NCBI RefSeq assembly: GCF_963422355.1
Contig: NC_085089.1
Location: 252,501-316,500 of the forward strand
Length of the DNA: 64,000 nucleotides
Direction of reading: 5' to 3'
DNA from: Corticium candelabrum
Taxonomy: Eukaryota; Porifera; Homoscleromorpha; Homosclerophorida; Plakinidae
Both the position numbers and the translations under genes were made by a program. The notes under the pieces were generated by a model that ran no database searches, was not told where the DNA came from, and saw nothing but the letters and a program-made list of their open reading frames with translations. This document shows, in pieces, positions 1-11,572 of this stretch (within the stretch, counting starts at the first letter, position 1; each line of letters starts with the position of its first letter).

Positions 1-171
1 AAATGAATGAAGAAAGAAAGAAAGAAAGAAGGAAGGAAGGAAGGAAGGAAGGAAATTAAGAAAGGAAGGAAGAAACACAGGCAGACAGACATGCAGACGG
101 ACGATCAGACAAACATACAGACAGACGGACAGATTGACAGAAAGAATTACACTCAGACAGACAGAAATTAA

Positions 172-250
<79 letters not shown>

Positions 251-266
251 GCACACACACACACAG
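1..266. repeat. GAAG/GAAA tract followed by (CA)n microsatellite
   Basis: The window opens in a purine tract of GAAA/GAAG units (about 1-75), an ACAG-rich stretch, then a long (CA)n run (about 173-265). The same order of repeats occurs at 34,975-35,342, directly upstream of the second copy of the CD36-type last exon. This region is therefore the intron before that exon, not coding; reading frames through it encode only TH or CV repeats. Confidence 0.9.
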
Positions 267-472
267 TTACGTATATCTATGTATTTATGCAACAGTATAA
301 CACACACGGATGTATTTCCAATATTAATGTATGTAAGTGTTACTGTACTGTATCATACTTTTCATTAATTATATAATAAACCATTAGCTATCTGTACATC
401 TCAATATCTTACTAGTCTACTTCATCCAGTTGTTAAGTTGTTTTGATGCTATTGTGTGATTGTATGATAAAG

Positions 473-584
473 GTGCTATGACTGCTGTGTCTGTCATCTT
501 GTTGGGCTATTGGATGTTCCGCAGCAGAAAACGAGGTTATGAGCCTCTTTCCTCATTGCCACGTCTATCTACTCAAGACGTGTA
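473..584 (+). CDS. CD36/LIMP-2 (SCARB) family receptor, last coding exon only
   Basis: Only the last exon is inside the window. It follows an acceptor ending AAAG at 472, runs in frame and stops at TAG 582-584. It encodes the C-terminal membrane helix (TAVSVILLGYWMF) and a short basic cytosolic tail with GYEPL, a tyrosine-type YxxΦ sorting signal typical of lysosomal membrane proteins. Identification rests on the nearly identical second copy (34,189-35,664), where the preceding exons clearly belong to the CD36/LIMP-2/SR-B family. The rest of this copy, if present, lies upstream of the window. It precedes kinase gene A on the same strand. The family binds lipids and lipoproteins or acts as a lysosomal receptor; which role applies here cannot be told. 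Confidence 0.75.
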
Positions 585-1685
585 GCAAACATTCATACAG
601 ACAACACGACATGTAATACATACAAATATAGCTGCGTTTGCTCTTTGTCTCTGTATTGGCCGAGTTTTGCTGTTGAATTATTGTAATAGAATTGCAACAT
701 GGCCAATAGAATTGTTATAGTTGATGACTTGATGGATACTTGTGATGACATTGTCTTGAATACTGCTGTACGTGTACAACAATATGATGTACTATACTAG
801 TAATGCGTGAACCTTCGTCGAGCGTCGCTTCATATGAAAGCTATGAATCAATACTCATTGGGAGTAGCTTCTATCCGGAGTGGAGCAAATTTACCTTTTC
901 CCCGACCAGTCTCGTGTACGTACGCAGAGTGCTGTCTTCCATATACTGAAATACATGTAGTATTATTCTAATATACCGTACTAAAGCTCATCTAGACAAT
1001 ATGTAACATGCATAAAACATAATAATTAATGTAACGATAAATACTATAACTGTTAATTTAATTTTCTAGTTACTGTATATGTAGAGTTGTACTATTCCTA
1101 CCCAAAATTGATTTTCCTCACTCGTAACTTGTTACTGAACTCTAGCTACTCTACAAGATTTGGTCACACTTCTAAATTCTCCAAAGCTATAGTTATAAAT
1201 TCTGTATGTCTTTGTGTATCGCTTTTACAATCTAAACTGTCTATATAAATACATATTGTATCAATTTACGTATATTAGCTACGGTATCGGTAGTTGGCAG
1301 CGCGCGTTAGCAAGAAAGTCCCGTACGTACAACGCGTACTACTCTTCACGTTTGTGCATACTACGGCAGCAAGATTGGATGCTCGTAGATTTTCAGGTAG
1401 CGCTACTTGAACTACAACGTTTCTGTTGTTTCTGATCAAAATTGACGTCTTTCTGGCTAGATGTTCTCTCATGTCGAAAAGCGCGTAGTGATTGGCTGCC
1501 CGGCCATTGTTTCTCGTTGCCGCGTGCGACACAAAGAAGAATAATGCGTCGTGATTGGTCACGCGCTTGCATACCATACATTCCTAAAGCGTGACACCCA
1601 TATATGGTCATTTTTTGGCGTACATAGCCAGCAGCCACAGAGATTTGGGGCAAATAGAACCCCGTTAGTATACCGCTCTTCGCAA

Positions 1686-1695
1686 GTCACGTGAC
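1686..1695. promoter_or_regulatory. GTCACGTGAC E-box palindrome (gene A)
   Basis: A perfect 10-bp palindrome matching the CLEAR/E-box consensus bound by TFEB/MITF-type bHLH factors in other animals. It is conserved in all three kinase copies (also 18,011-18,020 and 36,765-36,774), about 0.7-0.9 kb upstream of each start. Function is inferred from the motif only. Confidence 0.4.
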
Positions 1696-1996
1696 TTCTT
1701 CGCCGTCCCTTCCCTTTGACTCGTAGCTTTCAAATACGTTACTGTTCAGTGTTGTGCGACCGAACGCAGGACCCTACCAAATGAATGTTCCGTACGCACG
1801 CACAGACTTTATAGGAGAACTCTCACCAAAATCATTTATCTCTCAAATGAAAGCTGTCACTTCATGACACAACCTTATGCAACCGTTTACTGCAGAAGTT
1901 TACCGTAACGAAGAAATAAAGCATTGAAATTATTTGCGTAGGCGTGTTTAGTACCCGTATGTGATGTATGCGTAACTCTGGTTGTTGGTTAGCAAG

Positions 1997-2215
1997 TGTG
2001 GTATAGCGAGCGTGCGCTTTAGGTGTGACTGCGGTTTGTGTATGTGTTATATTAGTCTAGCGATAACTAGCGTTGAGTGCACTTGTGCAGTAGAGTACGT
2101 GTCGTTCACTGTAGCAGAATAGATTCTGGTATAACCGGTCCACTGAGTCGGTATACGCGATATACTTAGCCTAGACTACAGCGGAGTAGTATTACGGCTG
2201 GTGAGCTATACAACA
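1997..2215. mobile_element. Short non-autonomous TIR element (MITE-like), 219 bp
   Basis: Present in copy A but absent from the matching places in copies B (about 18,319) and C (about 37,074), where the flanks are joined as CAAG-GAAGACC. Its ends are imperfect inverted repeats (TGTGGTATAGC at the left; the right end reads TGTTGTATAGC on the reverse strand). Flanking GCAAG and GAAAG could be a 5-bp target duplication with one change. There is no coding capacity. A deletion from both B and C is less likely than one insertion. Confidence 0.65.
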
Positions 2216-2602
2216 GAAAGGAAGACCGATATCTGTGCACATTTCAAGGTAAAGATTGTGAGACATATGGTGTCAAGTTGTGATTTATTAACCAAAACCT
2301 AAAGTAGTTGCTTCGAGAGAGGACGACTTTGCGTACATACGGGGAATCGTCTGAACAACTCGTTGCCGATTCTCTGCTTCTGTGGCTGTCTGGACCGTAG
2401 GTTTCCTGCAGGAAGATACCAGGCCTTGTATCTTTCTTTCAACAAGTTTTAGTATTTGGTGAGAGTTCTCCTCTAAGAGTTTCGCGCTCTCTGGTCTGGA
2501 GGTTCGAGGTTAGAGTTCTACTGCGCTTGCGCGACATTCATCGTGTTGTCGGTTAGTCTTCTCACTTCCCGCTGATTCAGCGACATCTTGTCAAGCACAA
2601 GA

Positions 2603-5600
2603 ATGGGTAACGATAAGTTATTGTTGTAAACAATCGTCAGTTGTTTTTATGAAGAGCATCGTGTTGTGTCTACCAGCCATGGCCAAATGCGGCCCCCGGG
2701 GCCGCATGCGGCCCCCAGCAAGTTTTGCGCGGCCCCTCAGCCAGCTTCCCCAGGGTTTAACTTTATACGATCATGGCACCTTGGCAAGTTGCGCACTTAC
2801 GCTATCTACGGTCGAAGCAGAAATGGAAATTCGAGGCTAGCCGGGACCCGGATATAGTCACTCTCGTTTTGTTCTTGGGTCGATCAGATCTACAGACATG
2901 AATCAGGACCCATGGAGGATGTTCCGTCGGGGCGGTGCGTCGAGGACTGCAGAGTATTTGCCAAGATCTGTTCGATATGCTGATTCTCCACCGCAATCTC
3001 TACCCCCACCGCCGTCGCGGCAACAGGCAGAAATGCAAGTCAGCAACGCTAGCAGCAGTTCCAGGACTGGCAGTCACACCATCAGTCAACACAATGATGA
3101 TCATCATGGTGAATGGTCAGAATCGAGATCGAAACCATTGTCACCATTACTAAAAGACCAATCAGATGACTGTGAAGACTCGGAGTCCAGCTCTGTGGCC
3201 GCGACAGCACCACCAGTTTCGAGGTTTTCAGATTCTGATTGCGAAGGTCCACCAGCCAAATCCTGTCGCCTTTCTGATGCTGAGTCTGTTTGCTCGATTT
3301 TGACGGGGTCAGGTGAGACCCACCCTGGCTCAAAGTCAGACTCAGGACGACCTCGGAATCGTAGGAAGCCAGGTGACTGCAGACGTATTTGGCACTCTGA
3401 ATGGGAAACAGCGTACCTCGTACTGTATGACAACAAAAGCAATACTTGCATCTGCCTGAAGTGTAACAAGACAATCGAGACTGTAAAGAAGTATAGCCTA
3501 AAGAGACATTATGAACGGCATCACTCCGATACTATAGCATGGAGTAATAAGAAAAGGGAAATTTTCTTGAAGCAATCGAAGCAGAAGAGGGAGCAAATGC
3601 AGCGGGCGTTTGTAAAAACATTCAACTCAACCAATTTGACACAGATGGCCTCATACAAGCTGTCCTATACTCTTGTAAAGCATCACAAGCCACTCAGTTT
3701 TGGAGAAGCTATCGCTGAGTGGGCACAGTCATGCGATGTAGAGTCCAAAGTCTTCAAAGGCATGCCAAGAAGTAGGCAGACACTCACACGTCGTGTTACT
3801 AAAATAGCTGATGTTATTCAGAAAGAGAATATAAGAAATATCAAGTCATCACCATGTTGGGGAATTCAGATGGATGAAAGTACAGACAAAGGGGGCTTCG
3901 CACAGGCAATAATTTACTGCAGATATGTTGACATGCAGGCATGTCACATTGCAACAAGATTCTTGGCTATATTAAGGATTGAAGGCAGCCCGAACGCTGA
4001 GAACTTGTTTCAGACTTTCGACCAGTTTGTGGAAACTGAACATCTACCGAAGGAGAAGTTGGTGTCCTTCTCCAGTGATGGAGCTTCAGTGATGAGATCG
4101 GAGGGAAGAGGGGTATCAGGACACCTAAGAAGAAACTACAATCAAGACATCTTCCTTCAGCATTGCATTGTGCACAGGCAGGTATTAGGAGCAAAGAGTG
4201 GACTAGAAAGACTACCAAGCAATGTGCACAGTACTGTAGATGCCGTCATGAACCACTTCAAAAACAGCCATGTGCGCAAAGAGAAACTAACAGCCATCAT
4301 TGAAATGAGTGACAATGAGCATGAATATCAGCAACTGGTGGCATACCACAGGGTAAGGTGGTTGTCTCTAAATGACTGTGTTCAAAGATTTACAGATCTC
4401 CTGCCAGAAATTGTATCTTATTTTGAGCTACAGGCGCATACCACCTCAATTCGACTCAGTGAGCGTGCAAAACTACAAGAGCTGTATGATGGGCTAGTGG
4501 ACCCCGCGTTTCAATTGTACCTGTACTTCCTTCGTGGCCGTCTCCCGATATTAGCCAGCATCAACACTCAACTCCAAAAGAAAGACCAAGACCTTTTCAC
4601 ATCCTATCAGAAAATAGATGGCTTTAAGAAGACATTTCTTGAGCCTATACTTCATGAAGTTGATGATGGTATGCAGGAAGGTAACGTCCGAACGGAGTCG
4701 GACGTCGACAACATAGACTATGACTGTAAGGAGTTTATTAAATTCAAAGAGCAAGCAATTTCATCCGGTCAGCTTTCTTTTGGTCAGTTGCATGAAGTGA
4801 TGAATAATATTTTCAACTTCACGGCTGCTATTGGCAGATCACTTGATGCCCGTTTTCCAGAACTGGATTTTGTTATCAAAAACCTGAGCTTTCTCTGTCC
4901 TGCAAATCGCAAGCACTCCAGATGCGACATAGAGGCAGTGGTAAGGAGGTACTGCAAGAACAGTGTTGCTGCTGCTGTTGCCAATAGGCAGTATAGCGTA
5001 TACAGAAATGATGATTCGGTTGATTACGTCTATCTTCACTGCGAAAAGCAGCCTGATACCTTCTTTTGCAGATTGGCGCAGATGCCAGAATACGACCAAT
5101 TTGGATTGCTGGCCATTACACTTATGTGTATGAGTCCGGATACGGTGGAATGCGAACGTGGATTTTCGTGCATGAATCTGACAAAGGACAAGTGTGCTAC
5201 AAGATTAAGCGGGGATAATCTGCAAAGTCGGTTAGCAGTTTTCCTGGACCCTAGAACTCTTTCATCTTTCCCGTTTGAAGATATTGTGGATAGCGTCTAG
5301 TGTTAAAGACGAATTCACTTGCTATTGTGTTGACATCGTCTAGAGTAAGAAGAATTCAATTATTAGATATATCATTAACTGCTTGAAACCAAGTTACTTC
5401 ATCATGCTATCTGATAATCATGCGTAATTGATTCTTTGTGGCCCCTGTCAAGCCTAGCGCTTCCTAAATCGGCCCCTGGCCTTCATCACCTTGGCCATGG
5501 CTGGTCTACGTATTCTTTGTTTTATATTTAAATAATTAAATAATAAAATATACAAAATTTTAAAATAAATTCTGTTTTATATTTAAGTCATTATCGTATC

Positions 5601-8600
5601 TTATTGCATGTGTTTGTGTATTGTAAGTTGCTACATTATCTAATATTAATTAATTGATCAACATTGTTGTTGTTGTTCTGTCAAGTTCTGTAGTTGTTTA
5701 CTACACTAAACCGTATGAGTGTGTTTAGCACACAACTTGTTGGTTTCACAGTATGAGACAATGATGAAGTGTTGTTGTAGCTCAAGCATTGAAATCTCCA
5801 CCAGATGGAAGAGCAGGCCATGAGAGTGTTGTAATAGGAGAGAAAATGTTTGTTTGGGGAGGAAGGACTCAGTCACTTGGTGTCTATCACTCTCGAGTTA
5901 ACTTGTTTAGTGTGAACATGATATCTGGGGTGTGGGATGCTCACACTGCTGATGCTAAAGACAAACCAACACGTTGTGAATCAGCATGCAGTGCTGTAGT
6001 TGGCAATACCATCTATTCATATGGAGGAGTGATTAGTGTATCACCATTTCGAACATTAGATGAATTATACAAATTGAACATTGAGGAGATGAGGTGGAGG
6101 AGAGTGGAAATAGAAGGAACAAAACCTGCAGGAAGATGTGGAGCAGCAATGTGTTGTGTGAATGGCAAACTTATAATGATGGGTGGACATGGTCCAATGA
6201 CATCAGACAGACGACATTCACAAGCTGAATACAAGGAGAATCCATCCAGGAGTGGTTATGGTTGGAACAATGAATTATGGTCATTTGATGGTGAGACAGG
6301 TGAGATGAGTTATTGAATATGTTGCTGGTTATGAGTTTGTAGGAGATTTTAGTTTACAGTGTTTGCACAACATCTTAAACAAAGTCAGATGAGACGACTT
6401 TTTCACAAGTTTTTTTACTATTTTGTGAAGACAGTAACTATTGCAACTGCAAAGTTACTTTAAATGTTGCTTGTATTTGCCAAATTTGTTTGTTTGTTAG
6501 TTGTGTATTTATTATACAGCTAACCACTGCCATTTACTGTAAAGGTAGATGTTATTTCTTCTCACACTTTTGTGGGGTAAAATGTTGACAGCTTTAAGAT
6601 TTTGAAATTATGGCACGTGGTTTTATTTGTCAATATATTGAAGTGCAGCCAATGGATGTTGAAGTAAAGTTTTTGAATTGTGTTAATTAACAACTCCTTA
6701 CATGTTAGCAATCTCTTGTGTAACATAGAAGTGAGGATGCTAGATGTTGTGGTGAAATGATTCATACTTGTAGTTACAGTGAAACCTGTATCAGCGACCA
6801 CCTTCTCTCAGCGACCACCTGTCTTTAGCGACCACCTGTCTTTAGTGACCGCATCTGCCTGGCACGGAACGTTGTCCCATACAATAGCTACTGTACTAAG
6901 CGACCACCTGCCCAACGCGACCAACGACCGCTAATCCAAAGACCCTACAGCAATTAACACCTCTTCTAAGCGACCACAATGTACATTTTTTGTCTTGATT
7001 ACACATTCCAACCTCTCAGAGGTGTTGCCGACACACGTGCGGTACACTTGTATCCCAAATCAATTCTTGCTTGCATGATGTCGCTAAAAGTTCTGAGTCT
7101 AGGTGACCGGGTAAAGGTTATTCAGCTGTCTGAGAAAGGAATCTCAGCGAGGCAGATAGCAGGCAAGTGGCAGGCAGATGTCGTAGACGCTGGACAACAT
7201 GGCATTGACACAAGTGACACTGAAGATGATGATGATTATGATCCACCTCAAATTCGAGTTCAAACTTACAAACAAGCCGTAGAGCTCGTGCATGACCTAT
7301 TCCAGTTTTTACTCATCAAAATTGATCAGAAAATGCTGGATTTGGTTGCAAAGCTGGAAAGTGTGGTGCAGAAGATGAGTTTGGAAGCCAGGCAGCAGCA
7401 AACTCTATCCAGTTTCTTTTTCCTGTCACAGTAGCTAGCTTTGATTTGAACAGTCTGTAACCACATGGACGAAAAACAGTATTTACATTGCACAAAACAA
7501 GAAACGAGACGTTTAGCACTTTGTAAGTTCCGTGTCGTGGTGGTCTGGAATGCAGGGCTATAGGTGTGTGGAAGCGCAAGGTTTCCTCTACTAAGCGACC
7601 ACCTGTCCTAAGCGACCGATACCCCTGGGTCCCACAGGTGGTCGCATAGTACAGGTTTCACTGTACTTATATTTTGCGAGCAAGCGAAACGAGTGAGTTT
7701 TCTCTAATGCGTCAAAGGGGTACACTGAGTGTGTGTCCGTGTGTCCGTCCGTGCACCACCAGCCCTGCCCCAGAGAATCGTTTAGGAATTGATAAATTCG
7801 AATCATTCTTTGCTAGTTTTGAAGAAAGTAAACATACAATAGTTTACGTCATGTGACGTCATCACTAGAGATGTTTCTATGGAAACTATGCTCACTTAAG
7901 TGACTGCGTTTCACCACCCCTACACCCAGGGGACAGCTGTTACAATTTGATAGTTTTGAATAATTGTTTGGTTTTCTCGATGGGTTTAAACAATTGACAC
8001 TTCACGTTATGTGACGTCACTCTGTGATTATTGCTATGGCAACAAGATGGAATTAGGCGTAAGCAGCGTTTTAACTTGTAGAGCGTCTGAATTAATTGTG
8101 TAATAACTGTTTTTGTGACAGTTAATGCTGTTAGCTAATAATAATAATTACCTGATGTAACAACTGCTAACATCGCCATGGAAACATTGCTCACTTACTG
8201 TTAAGCATGCACGTTTTACTGTGCATTGCGCACCACTCCTAATTACCCACTCCACCAGCGAATTGAAGAAACAGTATAGTTTACACGTCTACACCGTTGG
8301 GTAGGCGCTTCTCCGTTAGCTTGACTATTGATTTACGTAACCAACTGTGACACTTCATGTGACGTCATCGCTAGACACCATTCACTGAAGGAAGCGCGCA
8401 AAATACACAGTTTAAAGAAATTTAAAGAAAACAAGTCACTTACGACAGTAAAGGGTTTATTAATTGTACGAAGCTGTTTCTAACAAAACTGATTTGCTGT
8501 CCATCGAGTGCATTCAGCAATATGTAGCTAATCTACCCGTGCACCTGGCCGATGCCATCTCGGTAGCTGTGGCCGATGTTTTGTGACTGAAATTGCATTG

Positions 8601-10871
8601 AAATATTTCGCTTGCCAACAGCCGCTCCCTAGAAATGTAGCTGAGTGAAATATTGATTACGGTTAGACTCATAGTACTGTACTTCACACCTTAAATTGTT
8701 TAAAGAGTAATCAGTTTTGTGGCAGCTTTCGAACAAAAAACACCATTGACTTAAAAGAGCTGACGTTGTTGTGAAATTTCACTCTGCACCCTCGCTCGCA
8801 CAGGTGGGAATGCAATGAGCACCCATATTATTTTAGGAATTTCTTTGTTGTGGGGACTACAGGAACAGATCAGTGGTCACTGATCACGGCAGACGAGGAG
8901 ACGAGCTTACTGCAGTAGCTAACACATTGCAGGTGGTACTGTGCTGTGATTACTCACACGTGGGAGTCGTAAAACTGTCCTATTTTGTGGAGCTGGATTT
9001 GTACGGCAAAGCCACATGAGCTAAAGCTACTTGTCATGTACCGTATTTCCCCATGGGGCATTATTTTTCGTAGTTATAAAACATTCAGGGTTGGCCAACT
9101 GGTGCTGTTGTGGCTGGTCTTGGGGACCAAGAAAGCAAAGATTTGACACCAAGGCTTGAAGCCACTCAAGCAGATGGTGACATCACGATTGTGACTGAAA
9201 ACAAGGCATCATGATTGAATGTACATGATGATATCATGTAGATACTACAAGTAGTGTACTTAACAGGAAAATAGCGGCTAAATTTGTTTGTGACAATTCT
9301 ATTGTGGTTTTGAGAAGGCTTATATTCTGTGGAATCGAGGGTGTCAATTACTAGTTGATATCAATGAAATGTTAGTATAGAGAAGGCAATGTCTGATGAT
9401 CTGGTGTGTGTGTGTGCGTGCATGTATTGCTAATCTGTGTTTATCTTGATCAGATTGTTGGTCTCCAGTGTGTGTGACTGGTTCTAAACCATCTCCACGT
9501 GCTTTTCACACACTGACAGCTGCGGATGAGAAAAGAGTCATCTTGTTTGGTGGCTATGATGGTCAGAAATGTTTGAATGATTTGTGGTTATTGGATGTGC
9601 AGAAAAAGGTAGTGTGTGGTTGATGGTGTTTATTTGTGTTTCATGTAATTTGTTTGTAGATGTGGACTCACATCACACCATCTTCTCTATTGTGGCCACA
9701 ACCAAGAAGTCAGCACACTATGTGTACAATATGCTGTAAAGATGAAGAGATTAAGGTGTTACTGATGGGAGGAGATGATGGAAGTGTTACGAAAGACTGT
9801 TGGATGATAGATGTGATGAGAGGCAGCAGTGAGAAGGTGAGAAGGAAATGAGAGTGTGGACACAAAGTTTGAATTGATGTTTGGTCATTGACGTGTTGTG
9901 TTAGCTTATGATTGATGGTGATGTGTTTGCTCGCTATGCTCATTCTGTTGGTTGTGTTACACTATCAGATGACACAGTAGCCATCAGTGTATTTGGTGGT
10001 TATTCCTCGTATCATTCTGTTACCTCCAGTCCACGTTTCTACCAGTGGAGTGAGTGACTGTTGATTGATATCTACCATGTGTATAATAAACTCATTTTGT
10101 GTTTAGATCCTCGTAATTCGTCTGTCCTTCATAATGGTTTACCAGCAGCAGGAACTGGTGTACGCGCTGTTTGTCATGAGTCAGCAAGTGCCTCTCTTGC
10201 TGGTGAGACAAGTCAAGAGGTGACAGTCACATGTTAGACATGAAAACATGTTGGTTGATGATTTGTGTGACAGACAAGGCAATTAATGGAACAAATTGGA
10301 CATCTCACAGAAAGAAATTCACAATTGCAGAGTCGACTAGATGATAGCGAACGAAAACTGTACTGTACTGTCTGGAAACGTACAGTACAGTTTATTGTTG
10401 TTTAGGAGCAGAACAGATGAAGCCAGAGCTTTGTGTGAGGAGAAAGACAAACAGATTGAAGAATTGATTGATGAAAGGCAAAGTCTGCAACATGAAGTGG
10501 AGAGACTGAAGGAGGAGACGAGCAATCAGCAGACACAGTTGTATTACAAACAGAAAGCTATTGATAGTTTACATAGTGAAAGAGAAGCAAGACAGAGAGA
10601 AATGAATAGAATGAGAGAAGAGAAGGGAGAGCTAGAACGAAGGGTAGAAGAGATGGATTTATTGCTGAAAAATGCAGAGGCAGCAAGTGAAGATGCAGAG
10701 AGAAGAGTAAGGGAGAACGAGGAGGTGCTGAACATTGCAGCAGAAGACATACAACTGAGTGATAAGGAAATAGGCAGTGGAGCATTTGGATGTGAGTTAC
10801 ATGTTTTGTGTTTATGTGTGTTTTTAATGAGAAACCAAAGGAAATTGCAAGAAGACTGGAAAGGTTGTGTC

Positions 10872-10941
<70 letters not shown>

Positions 10942-11128
10942 GCGTGGGCATGTGTACGTGCATTTGTGGTGTTCTAGCTCAGTTGGTTAGAGAGTCATCT
11001 TGTAGAGTGAGCACATCAATGTTGCAAGTTCAAGTCACAATGCACACACAGAGACAAAAACACACAGACAGACAGATAGACACACATAGACAGACAGACA
11101 CAAACATGCATGCGCGTGCGTGCGTGCG

Positions 11129-11197
<69 letters not shown>

Positions 11198-11522
11198 AGT
11201 GATGGTGAGCTATGGCATTTCTTTGCTCAAGAAACTCACACACGATTGCTTTTCTCGACTCATGAGTGTCTTGTCATTGACTGGAGGTAGACAAGACCTC
11301 TGGCTTAGCAAAATAACATCCTGCAGCAGACGGGTACATGTGGGTCTTGGTGTCCAGTCCTAGAGCTGCACCATAGCCAGTGCCCCTGGATGCTCTGCCC
11401 AAGCTCCAGGTGGGTCGTTAGCTCTGGGCCAAAGACTCTACGTAGTGCATCAAGGTAAGGGAGCTATTTTCAGAACTGTCCTGTTAGGGACGACACTGGT
11501 GTGAAGAATTGAACATTTGCCC

Positions 11523-11572
<50 letters not shown>

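Larger units (their letters stand above)
585..2602 (+). promoter_or_regulatory. Intergenic and 5' flank of kelch-kinase gene A
   Basis: About 2 kb without a recognisable protein-coding exon. Nearly the same sequence lies upstream of gene C (35,665-37,457) and, split by a transposon, upstream of gene B (14,220-18,704). It holds CCAAT-type boxes in reverse (GTGATTGG around 1,489 and 1,549), an E-box palindrome (1,686-1,695) and, only here, a 219-bp TIR element (1,997-2,215). The part close to 2,603 is probably 5' UTR and core promoter. Short reading frames on the minus strand are conserved between copies only because the DNA was duplicated. Confidence 0.55.

Noticed and set aside
1275..1653. 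Minus-strand frames conserved upstream of kinase genes A and C (also 36,354-36,732, partly 14,898-15,243)
   Set aside because: Conservation follows from the recent duplication; no recognisable domain, and B is split by a transposon here. Codon-position bias could not be shown.
10966..11045. Functional tRNA gene
   Set aside because: Only A-box and B-box similarity; no acceptor stem or anticodon arm forms. Treated as a SINE head.
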